A DNA stretch of 64,000 nucleotides from Elusimicrobiota bacterium (lineage in GTDB: Bacteria; Elusimicrobiota; Elusimicrobia; Elusimicrobiales; UBA9959): positions 310,001-374,000 of the forward strand of contig JAPLKI010000022.1 of NCBI GenBank assembly GCA_026388155.1, written 5' to 3'. The notes beneath the pieces are model-generated. The model saw nothing but the letters and a program-made list of their open reading frames with translations. It did no database searches and was not told the DNA's origin. The position numbers and the translations under genes were made by a program. Positions 17,883 to 26,997 of the stretch are shown one piece after another; position 1 is the stretch's first letter, and every line of letters begins with the position of its first letter.

Positions 17883-19148
17883 ATGCGTAATAGGTTATTT
17901 GGGGTTTTGGCTTGTCTCGGCCTGGTTCCATGCGCGTTCGCGCTTGACGGTAATATTACCTTTGATCAGCCCGGCAGCGTTTCAAAAATGGTCAGCCAGC
18001 TTAAAGCGGCCAATCCGGGCGCGGAAATAATCCCGCTGCCGCAGGGTATGGCAAAAGCGGATAAAGAATGGACCGTAATGGTCTATGTCAACGCCAAAAA
18101 CAATCTTGAGTCATACGGCCTCAAGGATGTTAACGAGATGGAAATGGTGGGCTCCGACGCCAAGGTAAACATTGTGGCGGAACTGGGCCGCATTAATGGC
18201 TATTCCACTTCCGACGGCGACTGGAAAACCACGCGGCGCTATCTGGTCCGGAAAGACAATGATATTTCAATAATCTCTTCCCCCGTAGTGATGGAAATAG
18301 CCAAGACCGACATGGGCGACTGGAATCACCTGGTGGAATTTACCAAGTGGGCCATGACCGCTTATCCCGCGCGGCATTACGCGCTGGTGGTCTGGAACCA
18401 CGGTTCCGGCTGGAACAAGGACCTTGCCTTTGAATCCGATAAAGGCATTTCCTACGACGATGAGAGCGGCAACCACATAACCACTCCCCAGCTCAGACAG
18501 GCCATGGAACAGATAGGTAAAATTGATATTCTTGGGATGGACGCCTGCCTGATGCAGATGGTTGAGGTAGGCTATGAAGTAAAGAACTACGCAGATTATA
18601 TAGTCGGCTCCGAAGAAACCGAGCCCGGCGACGGCTACACCTATAACACCTGGCTGGAGCCGCTGGAGGCAAAGCCTGCTATGCCTGCGGCGGAACTTGC
18701 CACGGCTATGGTTAATTCCTACGGCGACCATTACCAGAGTGTAAATCAGCAGGCCACGCAGTCGGCCATTAAAACCGCGGCGTTCGATAAGTTCACCGCG
18801 CTTATAAACGACTGGGCCGCCGAGGTAATGAAAGCCGGCGAGCTTGCCAGCGCCAAGAATGCCAGGACCAACGCCCAGGCGTTCTATTATTCGTCAAACA
18901 AGGATGTCTATCACTTTGTTAAACTTGTGGACGACGCGGCTGTAAGCCAGGCGGTTTCGGCCAAGGGCAAAACCCTGCTTGACTTCATAAAGAGCGATGT
19001 CGTAATAAGCAACCGTGCGGTGGGCGCGAAGTATGCGAACGCCACAGGGCTTGCCATCTACATCCCCACCTCTTACACCTCTTCTTATGACGCTCTGAAA
19101 TGGGCGGCCGACTCGAATTGGGATGATTTCATAAAGTGGATAAAATAA
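17883..19148 (+). CDS. Clostripain-family (C11) secreted cysteine peptidase
   Basis: The start is one of two adjacent ATGs after GGAGG (17872-17876); 17883 has the better spacing. The 421-residue product has a signal peptide (MRNRLFGVLACLGLVPCAFA). The peptidase core begins at EWTVMVYVNAKNNLE. The catalytic His is in VVWNHGSGW (about 180) and the catalytic Cys in DILGMDACLMQM (about 223), both as in clostripain-like C11 peptidases, which cleave after basic residues. VGSEETEPGDGY follows as expected. A strong terminator follows the stop, so it is probably monocistronic. It may process exported proteins, which is an inference. Confidence 0.88.
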   Translation: MRNRLFGVLACLGLVPCAFALDGNITFDQPGSVSKMVSQLKAANPGAEIIPLPQGMAKADKEWTVMVYVNAKNNLESYGLKDVNEMEMVGSDAKVNIVAELGRINGYSTSDGDWKTTRRYLVRKDNDISIISSPVVMEIAKTDMGDWNHLVEFTKWAMTAYPARHYALVVWNHGSGWNKDLAFESDKGISYDDESGNHITTPQLRQAMEQIGKIDILGMDACLMQMVEVGYEVKNYADYIVGSEETEPGDGYTYNTWLEPLEAKPAMPAAELATAMVNSYGDHYQSVNQQATQSAIKTAAFDKFTALINDWAAEVMKAGELASAKNARTNAQAFYYSSNKDVYHFVKLVDDAAVSQAVSAKGKTLLDFIKSDVVISNRAVGAKYANATGLAIYIPTSYTSSYDALKWAADSNWDDFIKWIK

Positions 19149-19173
19149 AGCAGGTATTAACGATAAAGTCCTA

Positions 19174-19204
19174 AAAAAGGGCGGGAGGCAACTCCCGCCC
19201 TTTT
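19174..19204 (+). terminator. Rho-independent terminator
   Basis: GGGCGGGAG and CTCCCGCCC form a perfect 9-bp stem with a GCAA loop, flanked by A and T runs, 26 bases after the protease stop codon. Confidence 0.9.
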
Positions 19205-19276
19205 AATTTCCCGGCTTGCGGAGTCCGGGCAATTATTCATCTCGCAGTCTGCGTACGGAGTGTAACATTTTAGACA

Positions 19277-19304
19277 TTGAAAAAAGTAAATGCGGGTGTA
19301 TACT
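19277..19304 (+). promoter_or_regulatory. Candidate sigma70-like promoter
   Basis: TTGAAA (19277-19282) and TATACT (19299-19304) are 16 bases apart and lead into the PorV-like gene at 19346, leaving a leader of about 35 bases. Confidence 0.5.
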
Positions 19305-19345
19305 ATTAGTGGCGGCGAAGCAGAACTGCGCCTGCCGGTTTTTTT

Positions 19346-20395
19346 ATGGTTAAAACTGCGTATATAAAGGGAATATCGCGGGCCGCCGTTCTTTACGGCA
19401 TCCTGTGGTGCTGCCCGCTCCCTGCCGAAGCCGGGGCCTCCGTCGGGACCACTTCGGCAAATTTTCTGAAAGTCCCGGTCGCCGCCATTCCCACCAGCCT
19501 TGGGGAGGCCTACACCGCCATGGTGGGGCCCGATTCCATACTTTATAATCCCGCTGGTTTGGGATTGCTCAGTTACAGCTCTTTTTCCGGTTCCCATAAC
19601 CTGTATATTAACGGCGTTACCCAGGAGTATGTGGCGGCCGCTTATCATGCGACTTACGGAACTATCGGGTTTGGCTTTTCGTCTCTTTCCAGCGGAAAGA
19701 TCGACGCTTACGATGAGAATGATATGCTCATCGGCAAAACTTCTACGTCCCACCAGCTTTGGGTATTATCTTATTCCCAGTCCTGGCCGCATTTTAACGA
19801 GGATATAGGCATGCTTGACCCCATGCTTATCAGCCCCGACTGGATCAGGGTGGAACCTGTAAGAAAATACCGCCCCAAAGCCTACAGGCTTTCATTGGGG
19901 GCAAGCGTCCGGCAGATCAGTGAAACTCTGGACCGCTATAACGCTAAAGCTTACGCTTGCGATTTTGGCGTTCTGCTGGTTCTGCCCCATCATTTCCACC
20001 TGGGCGCTTCGGCCTTAAACTTCGGGGGAAAACAGAAATTCGTTCAGGCAAGCTCAACTTTGCCGAGCGAACTGCGGGCCGGTCTTGCAAAAGACTTTCA
20101 TTCCAAAAACGACACAATAGTTTTCACCCTGGCTTCGGATCTGATAAAGTATTCCGACAGCGCCGGCTTAAGCGCCACAGGGCTTGAAGTGAATATCCTC
20201 CAAATGTTTCAAATGCGCCTTGGCTATAAGACGCAAAAAGATTCCGGTTCCCGCCTGAGCGCCGGGATGGGTATGAATTTTGACCGTCTTTCCGATAAGA
20301 CGAGCATCCTGCGCGGGGTCAGACTTGATTATTCCTACATGGACTACGGCGGCCTTGGCGCTACCAGCCGTATAGGTGTGCAGTTTATCTGGTAA
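19346..20395 (+). CDS. PorV/PorQ-family outer-membrane protein, second copy
   Basis: A 349-residue protein with a signal peptide ending near PAEAGA. The family hallmark is present: TTSANFLKVPVAAIPTSLGE, then AMVGPDSILYNPAGLGLL. The C-terminus ends in IGVQFIW, an aromatic barrel terminus. It is diverged from the PorV-like protein at 9701 and has its own promoter. No clear Shine-Dalgarno precedes the ATG. Outer-membrane transport or secretion-shuttle roles are both possible; sequence alone does not decide. Confidence 0.78.
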   Translation: MVKTAYIKGISRAAVLYGILWCCPLPAEAGASVGTTSANFLKVPVAAIPTSLGEAYTAMVGPDSILYNPAGLGLLSYSSFSGSHNLYINGVTQEYVAAAYHATYGTIGFGFSSLSSGKIDAYDENDMLIGKTSTSHQLWVLSYSQSWPHFNEDIGMLDPMLISPDWIRVEPVRKYRPKAYRLSLGASVRQISETLDRYNAKAYACDFGVLLVLPHHFHLGASALNFGGKQKFVQASSTLPSELRAGLAKDFHSKNDTIVFTLASDLIKYSDSAGLSATGLEVNILQMFQMRLGYKTQKDSGSRLSAGMGMNFDRLSDKTSILRGVRLDYSYMDYGGLGATSRIGVQFIW

Positions 20396-20403
20396 GCCTG
20401 TGG

Positions 20404-20470
20404 CAGCGGATAGCGAATAGCGGCGGAGTTCCCTATAAACAATCCGCTGCTTCGCTATTCGCAATTCGTA
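20404..20470. repeat. Inverted GCGAATA/TATTCGC heptad repeat
   Basis: GCGGATAGCGAATAGCGG faces CCGCTGCTTCGCTATTCGC across a short AT-rich spacer, giving a possible long stem after the PorV-like gene. Related words occur at 34663-34762 and 62598-62628. Confidence 0.6.
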
Positions 20471-20485
20471 TCCCCGGCATTTTTG

Positions 20486-20491
20486 TATAAT
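20486..20491 (+). promoter_or_regulatory. Candidate -10 box, leaderless start of the prenyl synthase gene
   Basis: TATAAT ends eight bases before the ATG at 20499, which places the expected transcription start on the start codon. No ribosome-binding site is present. Confidence 0.4.
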
Positions 20492-20498
20492 TTAACAA

Positions 20499-21452
20499 AT
20501 GGATATCAATAAGTATCTGGCGCGAAAAGCGGCGGCCGTGGACGGCGCTTTGCCCGGGTTTATCAACGGTCTTGAAACTTCCCATCCCAAATTAAAAGAA
20601 GCCATGCTTTATTCGCTTTCCGCGGGAGGAAAGCGGCTGCGCCCCGCGCTTTTGGGAGCGGCTTACGAGCTTTACGGCGGTAATTTCCGCGACGTGCTCC
20701 CTGCCGCCTGCGCGCTTGAAATGGTGCATACCTACTCGCTCATACATGACGATCTGCCCGCCATGGACGACGATGATCTGCGCCGGGGCAGGCCGACGAA
20801 TCATAAGGTTTACGGCGAAGCTCTTGCCATACTCGCCGGCGATGCGCTGCTTACCGACGCTTTTTCTGTTTTAGTTTCCCTTTCCGGAAGTGCAAGGCGG
20901 GCAAAAAAACCGGCACGCGGCGTTAAAAAAGAAAATGTTCTTAAAGCCGTTGCCGTTCTTGCGCGTCACGCCGGCGCCTGCGGCATGGTTTCAGGCCAGG
21001 CCGCGGATCTGGAAGCGGAAGGGTTTAGGTCCGCCGGAAAAATGACGCCCGCCGTCAGGAAGAGGGGGGCAAACCTCCTCGCGTATATTCATCTTCATAA
21101 AACCGCGGACCTGCTTATGGCCTCGGTAGAGATGGGGGCGGCGCTCGCGGGGGCTCCCGACGGGGATTTGAAGGCGCTATCCGCTTTCGCGCGTAAGATC
21201 GGCCTGTGTTTCCAGATAGCCGATGACATTCTTGACGTTACAGGCGACAAAAAAAAACTGGGCAAGAACGGCAGCGACCGGAAAAATAAAAAACTCACCT
21301 GCGTTTCCCTTTTCGGTCTTGAAGCGGCCGGGCACAAAGCCGAGGCGCTTATGTGTGAGGCGAAAGCGGAGCTGCGCCGCCTTTCCCGGCCGCCGGAGAA
21401 GGTAAAAATACTTTCAGAAATAGCCGAATTCGTTTACAGACGGGAGAGTTAA
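20499..21452 (+). CDS. ispA: Polyprenyl (farnesyl/geranylgeranyl-type) diphosphate synthase
   Basis: A 317-residue member of the trans-prenyltransferase family. It condenses isopentenyl diphosphate with allylic diphosphates in the cytoplasm. The first Asp-rich motif is DDLPAMDDDD (residues 84-93) followed by RRGRPTNHKVYGE. The second is QIADDILDVTGD (about 239-250). GGKRLRP near residue 45 binds diphosphate. The length fits bacterial FPP synthases, with an extra basic insert around 130-145 (ARRAKKPARGVKKENV). Product chain length cannot be fixed from sequence alone. The next gene encodes Dxs, so the pair likely serves isoprenoid supply through the MEP route. Confidence 0.9.
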   Translation: MDINKYLARKAAAVDGALPGFINGLETSHPKLKEAMLYSLSAGGKRLRPALLGAAYELYGGNFRDVLPAACALEMVHTYSLIHDDLPAMDDDDLRRGRPTNHKVYGEALAILAGDALLTDAFSVLVSLSGSARRAKKPARGVKKENVLKAVAVLARHAGACGMVSGQAADLEAEGFRSAGKMTPAVRKRGANLLAYIHLHKTADLLMASVEMGAALAGAPDGDLKALSAFARKIGLCFQIADDILDVTGDKKKLGKNGSDRKNKKLTCVSLFGLEAAGHKAEALMCEAKAELRRLSRPPEKVKILSEIAEFVYRRES

Positions 21453-21540
21453 GCTTGGAAATCAGCATTACGCATTAAGCGCGGTCCTTACAACCCGTTG
21501 CCTGCAGCTTGTGATTTGCGCAATGATGGAGGCTGTATTC

Positions 21541-23439
21541 ATGAAATACCTGCCAAATATCCTGGGACCTCAGGACCTTAAAAAACTTCCGCCTGAGGCG
21601 TTGGATGCGGTGGCCGCAGAAATAAGGGAAACCATCCTTAATTCCATCAGCAAAACCGGCGGACATCTGGCTTCAAGTCTTGGCGCTACGGACCTGATAG
21701 TGGCCCTTCATTACGTTTATAACTCGCCGGCGGACAAAATAGTTTTTGACACCGGGCATCAGGCCTATGCCCACAAACTGCTGACCGGCCGCCTGGAAGG
21801 GTTTAAAACCATACGCCAGAAAAACGGGCTTTCCGGGTTTTTAAAACGCCATGAGTCTCCGCATGACGCCTTCGGGGCGGGACACGCCTCAACGGCCCTT
21901 TCAGCGGCCGCGGGCATGGCCGCCTCAAGGGACCTTGCCGACTCCAGGCATAAGGTCGTGGCTGTGGTTTCAGACGGATGCATGACCGGCGGCATGGCTT
22001 GGGAAGCTCTGCAAAATATCGGTCAGTCCGGCACCGATCTGCTTGCCGTGTTAAATGACAACCAGATGTTTATCTCAACGCGCGTAGGGCGGCTCGGGCG
22101 GATACTGACCAGGCTTCTCACGCTCGGCACGGTGCAGAGCGCGGAGCGCAAGGCGGAGGTTTTTCTCAGCCGCTTCCAGTTCTGGGGCAAGAGCATACTA
22201 AAGGTGGCAAAACGCACCAGGGTTTTGCTTTTCCCGGGCATGACCTTTGAGGAAATGGGTTTTACTTATTTCGGGCCCGTGAACGGTCATAATATCAGCG
22301 AGCTTACCGAGGTGCTGGGCTATGTAAAAGACATGAAGGGGCCAGTGCTGCTTCATGTGGTAACCAAGAAAGGCAAGGGTTATGAGCCCGCCGAAGAGGA
22401 GCCTACAGAGTTCCACGGCGCCCCTGTTTTCAACCTTGAAACGGGCGAAGCGAAAAAGGCGTCCGCGTCCGCGCCCTCTTTTACAAAAGTCTTCGGACAG
22501 ACCATTGTCCGTCTTGCGGAAAAAAACCAGAAAATCTGCGCTATCACGGCGGCCATGCCCGAGGGCACGGGCCTTGATAAATTCCGGGATACTTTCCCAA
22601 AACGATATTACGACGTGGGCATTGCCGAAGAACACGCCCTTACCTTCGCGGCGGGGCTGGCTGCGGACGGTCTCAGGCCCGTGGCGGCCATTTACTCATC
22701 TTTCATACAGCGGGCCTTTGACCAGATAATGCATGACATCTGCCTGCAGAAGCTGCCTGTGGTGGTAGCCCTCGACCGGGCGGGGCTTGTGGGGGAAGAC
22801 GGCCCCACTCACCACGGTGTTTTTGACCTGTCGCTTTTTCGGATGCTGCCCGATATCGCCGTAATGGCGCCCGCCGATGAAAACGAGCTGCAGCACATGC
22901 TTTCAAGCGCTTTTGGCTACAACATGCCCGTTGTGATCCGCTATCCGCGGGGACGGGGCTTCGGAGCGGAGATGGACGAGGAGTTTAAAAACTATCCTCT
23001 GGGGAAAGGCCGCTGGTTTTCAAAAGGCGGGGATATCAATATACTTGCCGTAGGGAACCGTGTCCACCCGGCCCTTGAAGCGGCGCGCCTGCTTAAAGCC
23101 AAGGGGATAGACGCGGGCGTGGCCGATATGCGTTTTATAAAACCGCTTGACCTGGACCTTTTGAAAGAGGCCTGCGGCCTTTGCGGCCGCCTGGCAACAG
23201 TTGAGGATAACGCTTTGTCCGGCGGTTTCGGCTCAGCCGTGCTTGAGGCCATGAACGCCGCGGGCTTAACGGCGCAGGTTCTGCGCATCGGCATCCCGGA
23301 CAATTATATTGAGCAGGGTAAACCGGACGAGCTTTACGCGGAATTGGGTCTGGACGCCAACGGGATAACGGCCGCTGTCACGGACTGGCTTTCTCGGTTT
23401 GGTACCCAGGCCGCTTGTGCCGGGAACGACTCTGAATAA
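21541..23439 (+). CDS. dxs: 1-deoxy-D-xylulose-5-phosphate synthase
   Basis: The start at 21541 follows GGAGG (21528-21532); an in-frame GTG at 21511 lacks such a site. The 632-residue enzyme makes DXP from pyruvate and glyceraldehyde 3-phosphate with thiamine diphosphate, the first step of the MEP pathway. Visible signatures: DTGHQAYAHKLLTGR, the TPP motif SDGCMTGGMAWEAL (a Ser replaces the usual first Gly of GDG), FGPVNGHN, the catalytic Glu in VGIAEEHALTFAAGLA, and DRAGLVGEDGPTHHG in the pyrimidine domain. Length is normal. It sits 88 bases after the polyprenyl synthase on the same strand. Confidence 0.95.
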   Translation: MKYLPNILGPQDLKKLPPEALDAVAAEIRETILNSISKTGGHLASSLGATDLIVALHYVYNSPADKIVFDTGHQAYAHKLLTGRLEGFKTIRQKNGLSGFLKRHESPHDAFGAGHASTALSAAAGMAASRDLADSRHKVVAVVSDGCMTGGMAWEALQNIGQSGTDLLAVLNDNQMFISTRVGRLGRILTRLLTLGTVQSAERKAEVFLSRFQFWGKSILKVAKRTRVLLFPGMTFEEMGFTYFGPVNGHNISELTEVLGYVKDMKGPVLLHVVTKKGKGYEPAEEEPTEFHGAPVFNLETGEAKKASASAPSFTKVFGQTIVRLAEKNQKICAITAAMPEGTGLDKFRDTFPKRYYDVGIAEEHALTFAAGLAADGLRPVAAIYSSFIQRAFDQIMHDICLQKLPVVVALDRAGLVGEDGPTHHGVFDLSLFRMLPDIAVMAPADENELQHMLSSAFGYNMPVVIRYPRGRGFGAEMDEEFKNYPLGKGRWFSKGGDINILAVGNRVHPALEAARLLKAKGIDAGVADMRFIKPLDLDLLKEACGLCGRLATVEDNALSGGFGSAVLEAMNAAGLTAQVLRIGIPDNYIEQGKPDELYAELGLDANGITAAVTDWLSRFGTQAACAGNDSE

Positions 23440-23732
23440 GATTACTGCTGGTTCGCGTGCTGTGCATGCCGCTAACAGCCGCCAGAGGCAACGCGGCACG
23501 CTGTGCAGTGCGAGCGGGGTTTTAATTCCTCCCTCTCCTCAAGGAGAGGGAACAGGCCAACACCCCTTCCCAACAGTTGAGGGGACACCGCAGTGCGGTT
23601 TCCCCTTGGCCTATGTAGGGATTAAAAAGGCGGAGCGATATTGAATCAGTAGATGAAATCGCGAGCCGGGGCCGCGAGTTCAACCGATTGACGGCGAGGT
23701 TGAAACTTGTGGCCGACAATAAGGAGAACACA
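23440..23732. other. Structured intergenic element, probable MITE-like repeat
   Basis: No gene is supported here. TTTTAATTCC (23520-23529) is answered by an imperfect inverted copy ending at 23637 (GGGATTAAAA). Inside are a perfect 9-bp hairpin CCCTCTCCT/AGGAGAGGG (23531-23550), GGCCAA (23555-23560) paired with TTGGCC (23606-23611), and a small ACCGC/GCGGT stem. The nested symmetry suggests a mobile or structured-RNA element. Confidence 0.45.
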
Positions 23733-24617
23733 GTGCCGACAAAAAAACAACTCATAAAACAGGCGTTTGCCCTCAAACGTTCCCACGCTTACAGAAGGGC
23801 TTACGCTGACGCCGATTTTTTAAGCAGGAACGAACTGCGGCCGGTGCGCCTTCAGCTTGAATTGCTGAAACCCGAACTATATCTTGCCGATCACAATGTC
23901 ACCGATACCGTGGTGGTTTTCGGCAGCGCACGCACCTGGGACAAGCCGGAGTCGGAAGAACGGATAATTGAACTGCAGAAGCTGGTAAAACGAAAACCCA
24001 AAGATGCGGAACTGCGAAAAAAACTCGCCGCGGTAAGACGGCTGATGAGTTCCGTAAAATATTACGATGAGGCGCGCAACCTTGGAAAAATAGTCGCCGA
24101 AAACAGCCTGGACGGCAGAAAGTTAATTGTCGTAACCGGCGGCGGCCCGGGCATAATGGAGGCCGCCAACCGTGGGGCTTATGAGGCGGGGGCAAAAACC
24201 GTAGGCCTTAATATCACGCTGCCAAACGAACAGGCGCCAAACCCTTACGTATCGCCCGAATTCTGCTTCCGCTTCCATTACTTTGCCGTCCGAAAAATGC
24301 ATTTTGTAATGCGGGCCAGAGCCCTTGTGGCGTTCCCCGGCGGATTCGGCACGATGGATGAGCTTTTTGAAGTGCTTACGCTGGTTCAGACCGGAAAAAA
24401 ACGCCGCCTTCCCATAATCTTAATGGGGCGCAAATATTGGGATGATGTTATTAATTTCGCGAACATAGCGAAATGGGGCTATATCGCGAAAGAGGATATT
24501 AAACTCTTTCATTATGCTGAAACCGGCCGCGAAGCCTGGAACATAATAAGCGGGTTTTACAAGGAACATCCTCTTGTTTCAGATTCCGTGACAGGGGAAT
24601 CAGGGAAATTCTACTAG
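23733..24617 (+). CDS. LOG-family protein (nucleoside monophosphate phosphoribohydrolase-like)
   Basis: The GTG at 23733 follows AAGGAG (23721-23726); the longer TTG-started frame runs back into a repeat-like gap. The 294-residue product has the Rossmann-like LOG core: VVFGSARTW, VVTGGGPGIMEAANRGAYEAG and the PGGFGTMDELFE motif with its catalytic Glu. LOG enzymes release free base from nucleoside 5'-monophosphates; many bacterial members are of uncertain role. An N-terminal helical extension and a charged insert (about 80-115; KRKPKDAELRKKLAAVRR) make it longer than the minimal family. The gene stands alone on the + strand. Confidence 0.85.
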   Translation: MPTKKQLIKQAFALKRSHAYRRAYADADFLSRNELRPVRLQLELLKPELYLADHNVTDTVVVFGSARTWDKPESEERIIELQKLVKRKPKDAELRKKLAAVRRLMSSVKYYDEARNLGKIVAENSLDGRKLIVVTGGGPGIMEAANRGAYEAGAKTVGLNITLPNEQAPNPYVSPEFCFRFHYFAVRKMHFVMRARALVAFPGGFGTMDELFEVLTLVQTGKKRRLPIILMGRKYWDDVINFANIAKWGYIAKEDIKLFHYAETGREAWNIISGFYKEHPLVSDSVTGESGKFY

Positions 24618-24621
24618 GAAA

Positions 24622-24649
24622 GGCTTAAGGCTGAAGGCTGAGGGCTAAT
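24622..24649. repeat. GGCTGAA heptad tandem repeat
   Basis: Four consecutive heptads (GGCTTAA, GGCTGAA, GGCTGAG, GGCTAAT) lie between the LOG gene and the radical SAM gene. The same heptad, on one strand or the other, is inside coding sequence at 732-752, 1023-1043, 5956-5983 and 42361-42388. Confidence 0.75.
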
Positions 24650-24665
24650 TGAGCATGGGGGATTG

Positions 24666-25895
24666 GTGATTGACAAGGTTGAAACAAAACTGGCGCTGGG
24701 TCTGGCGGCCGTAACTGTCTGTCTGGCGCTTGTCCTTTGCGGTCTTCTAGCCGCTTACCCGCTGCCGGGCACTTTTGAGGCGCTTTACCCTGCAAATAAT
24801 CCGGGTGTGCGCAACGGCATGTTCGCGGCGCCTGTCTGCAACGGAGTTCAGTGCCATCTTTGTCCTTACAATTGTTTCCTTCCGGAAGGGGCGCGCGGCC
24901 GCTGCCGGGTGCGTATTAATTACGGCGGGCGGATAAAAACCCTTGTTTATTCAAAGCCTGTTTCAGTCCACCTTGACCCCATAGAAAAAAAGCCGGTCTA
25001 TCATCTTTACCCCGGCTCCCTGATCTATTCGCTGGCTACTCCCGGATGCAACCTGAAATGCAAGGCCTGCCAGAACTGGGAAATATCCCAGATCTGGCCT
25101 GAGGAAGCGGCCCGCTCGTCGCCGGTGCCCTCGGCCCTGACGGTAAAAACCGACGCCTCAGGCAGAGTTTACGGGGAACTGGCGCAAAAAGAAGTTTCCG
25201 CTCTTTCTCCCTCGGACATCGTGTCCTTCGCGCTCGCCACCCGTTCCAAAGCCGTCGCCTACACTTATTCCGAACCCGTGATTTTTTATGAATACATGTA
25301 TGACACGGCCCGCTTTGCCAGGGAGAAAGGTCTTAAAAATGTGATGGTAAGCGCCGGCTATATCAACCGCGGGCCCCTGCTGGAGCTGCTGAAATACATG
25401 GATGTGGTTAAAATCGACCTTAAGGGCTTCAGCCCGGAGTTTTACCGCGCTTATGTGGGCGGGCGCCTTGAACCGGTAAAAGAAACGCTTCTGACTTTGA
25501 AAAAAAGCGGCGCCTTGTTTGAAGTGGTAAATCTGGTGGTGCCGGGCCTTAACGACGACGATAAAAGCCTTGACGAAATGATCGTCTGGATAAAAACAAA
25601 CCTTGGCTCCGATACCCCGCTTTTTTTCTCGCGCTTCATGCCCAATTACCGGCTTGAAAATCTGGCGGCCACGCCGGTTGAAACGCTTACCCGGGCGCGC
25701 GCCGCGGCCCTTAAGGCGGGACTGAAATATGTTTATGTGGGCAATGTGCCCGGCCACGAGGGTGAAAACACCTACTGCCCGAAGTGCGGCCGGGTGCTGG
25801 TGCGGCGCTACGGCTATGCCGTGCTTGAAAACCTGCTGTCTTCGAACGGCGGCCGCTGCCCCTACGACGGCACAAAAATACCGGGAATATGGTGA
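24666..25895 (+). CDS. AmmeMemoRadiSam system radical SAM enzyme with N-terminal membrane anchor
   Basis: The start is GTG at 24666 after a GGGG run; TTG at 24663 is the alternative. About 409 residues. The radical SAM cluster motif is GCNLKCKACQNWE (about residues 128-140). An N-terminal Cys cluster (CNGVQCHLCPYNC, then GRC) and a C-terminal CPKCG/CPYDG pair match AmrS-type enzymes. Unusually, a hydrophobic helix (about 9-32; ALGLAAVTVCLALVLCGLL) precedes the catalytic domain. It either tethers the enzyme to the membrane or, if topology follows the positive-inside rule, places it outside the cytoplasm, which would be odd for a radical SAM protein. The partner MEMO1-AMMECR1 fusion lies two genes downstream. 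The reaction of this system is not established to my knowledge. Confidence 0.88.
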   Translation: MIDKVETKLALGLAAVTVCLALVLCGLLAAYPLPGTFEALYPANNPGVRNGMFAAPVCNGVQCHLCPYNCFLPEGARGRCRVRINYGGRIKTLVYSKPVSVHLDPIEKKPVYHLYPGSLIYSLATPGCNLKCKACQNWEISQIWPEEAARSSPVPSALTVKTDASGRVYGELAQKEVSALSPSDIVSFALATRSKAVAYTYSEPVIFYEYMYDTARFAREKGLKNVMVSAGYINRGPLLELLKYMDVVKIDLKGFSPEFYRAYVGGRLEPVKETLLTLKKSGALFEVVNLVVPGLNDDDKSLDEMIVWIKTNLGSDTPLFFSRFMPNYRLENLAATPVETLTRARAAALKAGLKYVYVGNVPGHEGENTYCPKCGRVLVRRYGYAVLENLLSSNGGRCPYDGTKIPGIW

Positions 25896-25941
25896 ACAGC
25901 GAATAGTACCCTTTTAAAAAAGGCGGAAAATGGAGGCAAGT

Positions 25942-26265
25942 ATGGAAATTGGAAAAGAACTTCTTACGATAGTAGTGCAGCGCAAGGACGGAGACAAAGC
26001 CCTGGATGCCGCGTTGAAGGGGGGCGCTCCGGGGGCCAGCTATTTTTATGGAAGGGGGAAGGGCGTCAGGGAAAAACTGGGATTTCTGGGCAGTTTCATC
26101 GAAGCTGAGAAAATGATAATAATGATAGTGACTGAAACCGGGAAGGCAAAATCCGTTTTGGATGAAGTGGTTAAACAGGTGGGTATAAACACACCTGGCA
26201 AAGGCTTCGCGTTCGTTCAGAAAATAGACCATGTTACGGGTTTTTATATGGGGGACAGTAAATGA
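25942..26265 (+). CDS. P-II-like signalling protein
   Basis: The start at 25942 is chosen because GGAGG (25932-25936) lies inside the longer frame's first codons. The 107-residue protein has a ferredoxin-like P-II pattern: a first strand ELLTIVVQRKDGDKALDAAL, a Gly-rich loop GASYFYGRGKG where P-II proteins carry the T-loop base, MIIMIVTETGKAKSVLDEVV, and a C-terminal GKGFAFVQKIDHVTGF. P-II relatives sense nucleotides or metabolites and bind a membrane or enzyme partner. The next gene, a membrane protein, overlaps its stop by four bases, so that protein is the probable partner. The uridylylated Tyr of GlnB cannot be assigned. Confidence 0.75.
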   Translation: MEIGKELLTIVVQRKDGDKALDAALKGGAPGASYFYGRGKGVREKLGFLGSFIEAEKMIIMIVTETGKAKSVLDEVVKQVGINTPGKGFAFVQKIDHVTGFYMGDSK

Positions 26266-26984
26266 AATTTCTGATTCCTCTTCTGTTGCTCGGGGCGGGC
26301 TCTTTCGGGATGACCTCTCTGATGATGAATCAGCTTATGGGTTCCGTGACGAAAACGGCGCAGACGTACCAGAAAAGCATAGACAGCCCGCTGGCTGCTT
26401 TGGAAGAAATCAGGGGGGGAGACCAGGACTTGTCCGACGGCGACGATACCGCGGAGGTTAACCCTAGACAGGCCGCTTTGCAGAAATTGGTAAAGGGGCT
26501 TGGCAAAAACCGCGGTTTCGGTGAATTCGGCGGGAAAAAACATGGCCGGCGGCTCCTGCCCAAAAGTAAAGGCTTTATGTCGCAAGCCGGAGAATCGTTT
26601 AGGAAAAATAAAAATGCCGTGCTGCCCATGATATGGTGGGGTGTGCCGCTTATTTTGATGGTGCTTACGCTGTTAGGCATAGTTTTTTTTCATTATGCTT
26701 TTGCAAGGCTCTTATGCTCCTGCACTTTTAAATTCTGCACTCTTACGCTGACCGTGCTGTCGCTGGGTGTTTTGGCCGCCGCCATAGCGGGCAAGCCTGG
26801 CTTTATCGTTGCAATACCGCGGGATATATGGTTCGCTCCGGTCCTGTTTATACTGGGCTCGGCCACGGTGATTAGGATCATAGACATGAATTACCCCATC
26901 TGGAACGAGGCATTGAAAGCTTTTGCATTTCCTATCCTCAGTTCAGTCGTGGTGATGGCCTGGACTTATTTGAAGGGCAGCTGA
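26262..26984 (+). CDS. Unknown polytopic membrane protein coupled to P-II-like protein
   Basis: I do not recognise this 240-residue protein. It has an N-terminal hydrophobic segment (MKFLIPLLLLGAGSFGMTSL). A polar acidic-to-basic region follows (about 45-115; RGGDQDLSDGDDTAEVN, then GKKHGRRLLPKSKG). Four membrane helices between about 123 and 238 complete it (PLILMVLTLLGIVFFHYAF and others). The start codon overlaps the stop of the P-II-like gene (ATGA), which points to a stoichiometric partnership. The polar segment is a reasonable docking site for the regulator. The pair lies between the two AmmeMemoRadiSam genes on the same strand. Confidence 0.65.
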   Translation: MKFLIPLLLLGAGSFGMTSLMMNQLMGSVTKTAQTYQKSIDSPLAALEEIRGGDQDLSDGDDTAEVNPRQAALQKLVKGLGKNRGFGEFGGKKHGRRLLPKSKGFMSQAGESFRKNKNAVLPMIWWGVPLILMVLTLLGIVFFHYAFARLLCSCTFKFCTLTLTVLSLGVLAAAIAGKPGFIVAIPRDIWFAPVLFILGSATVIRIIDMNYPIWNEALKAFAFPILSSVVVMAWTYLKGS

Positions 26985-26997
26985 AAAGTCAGCGGCC

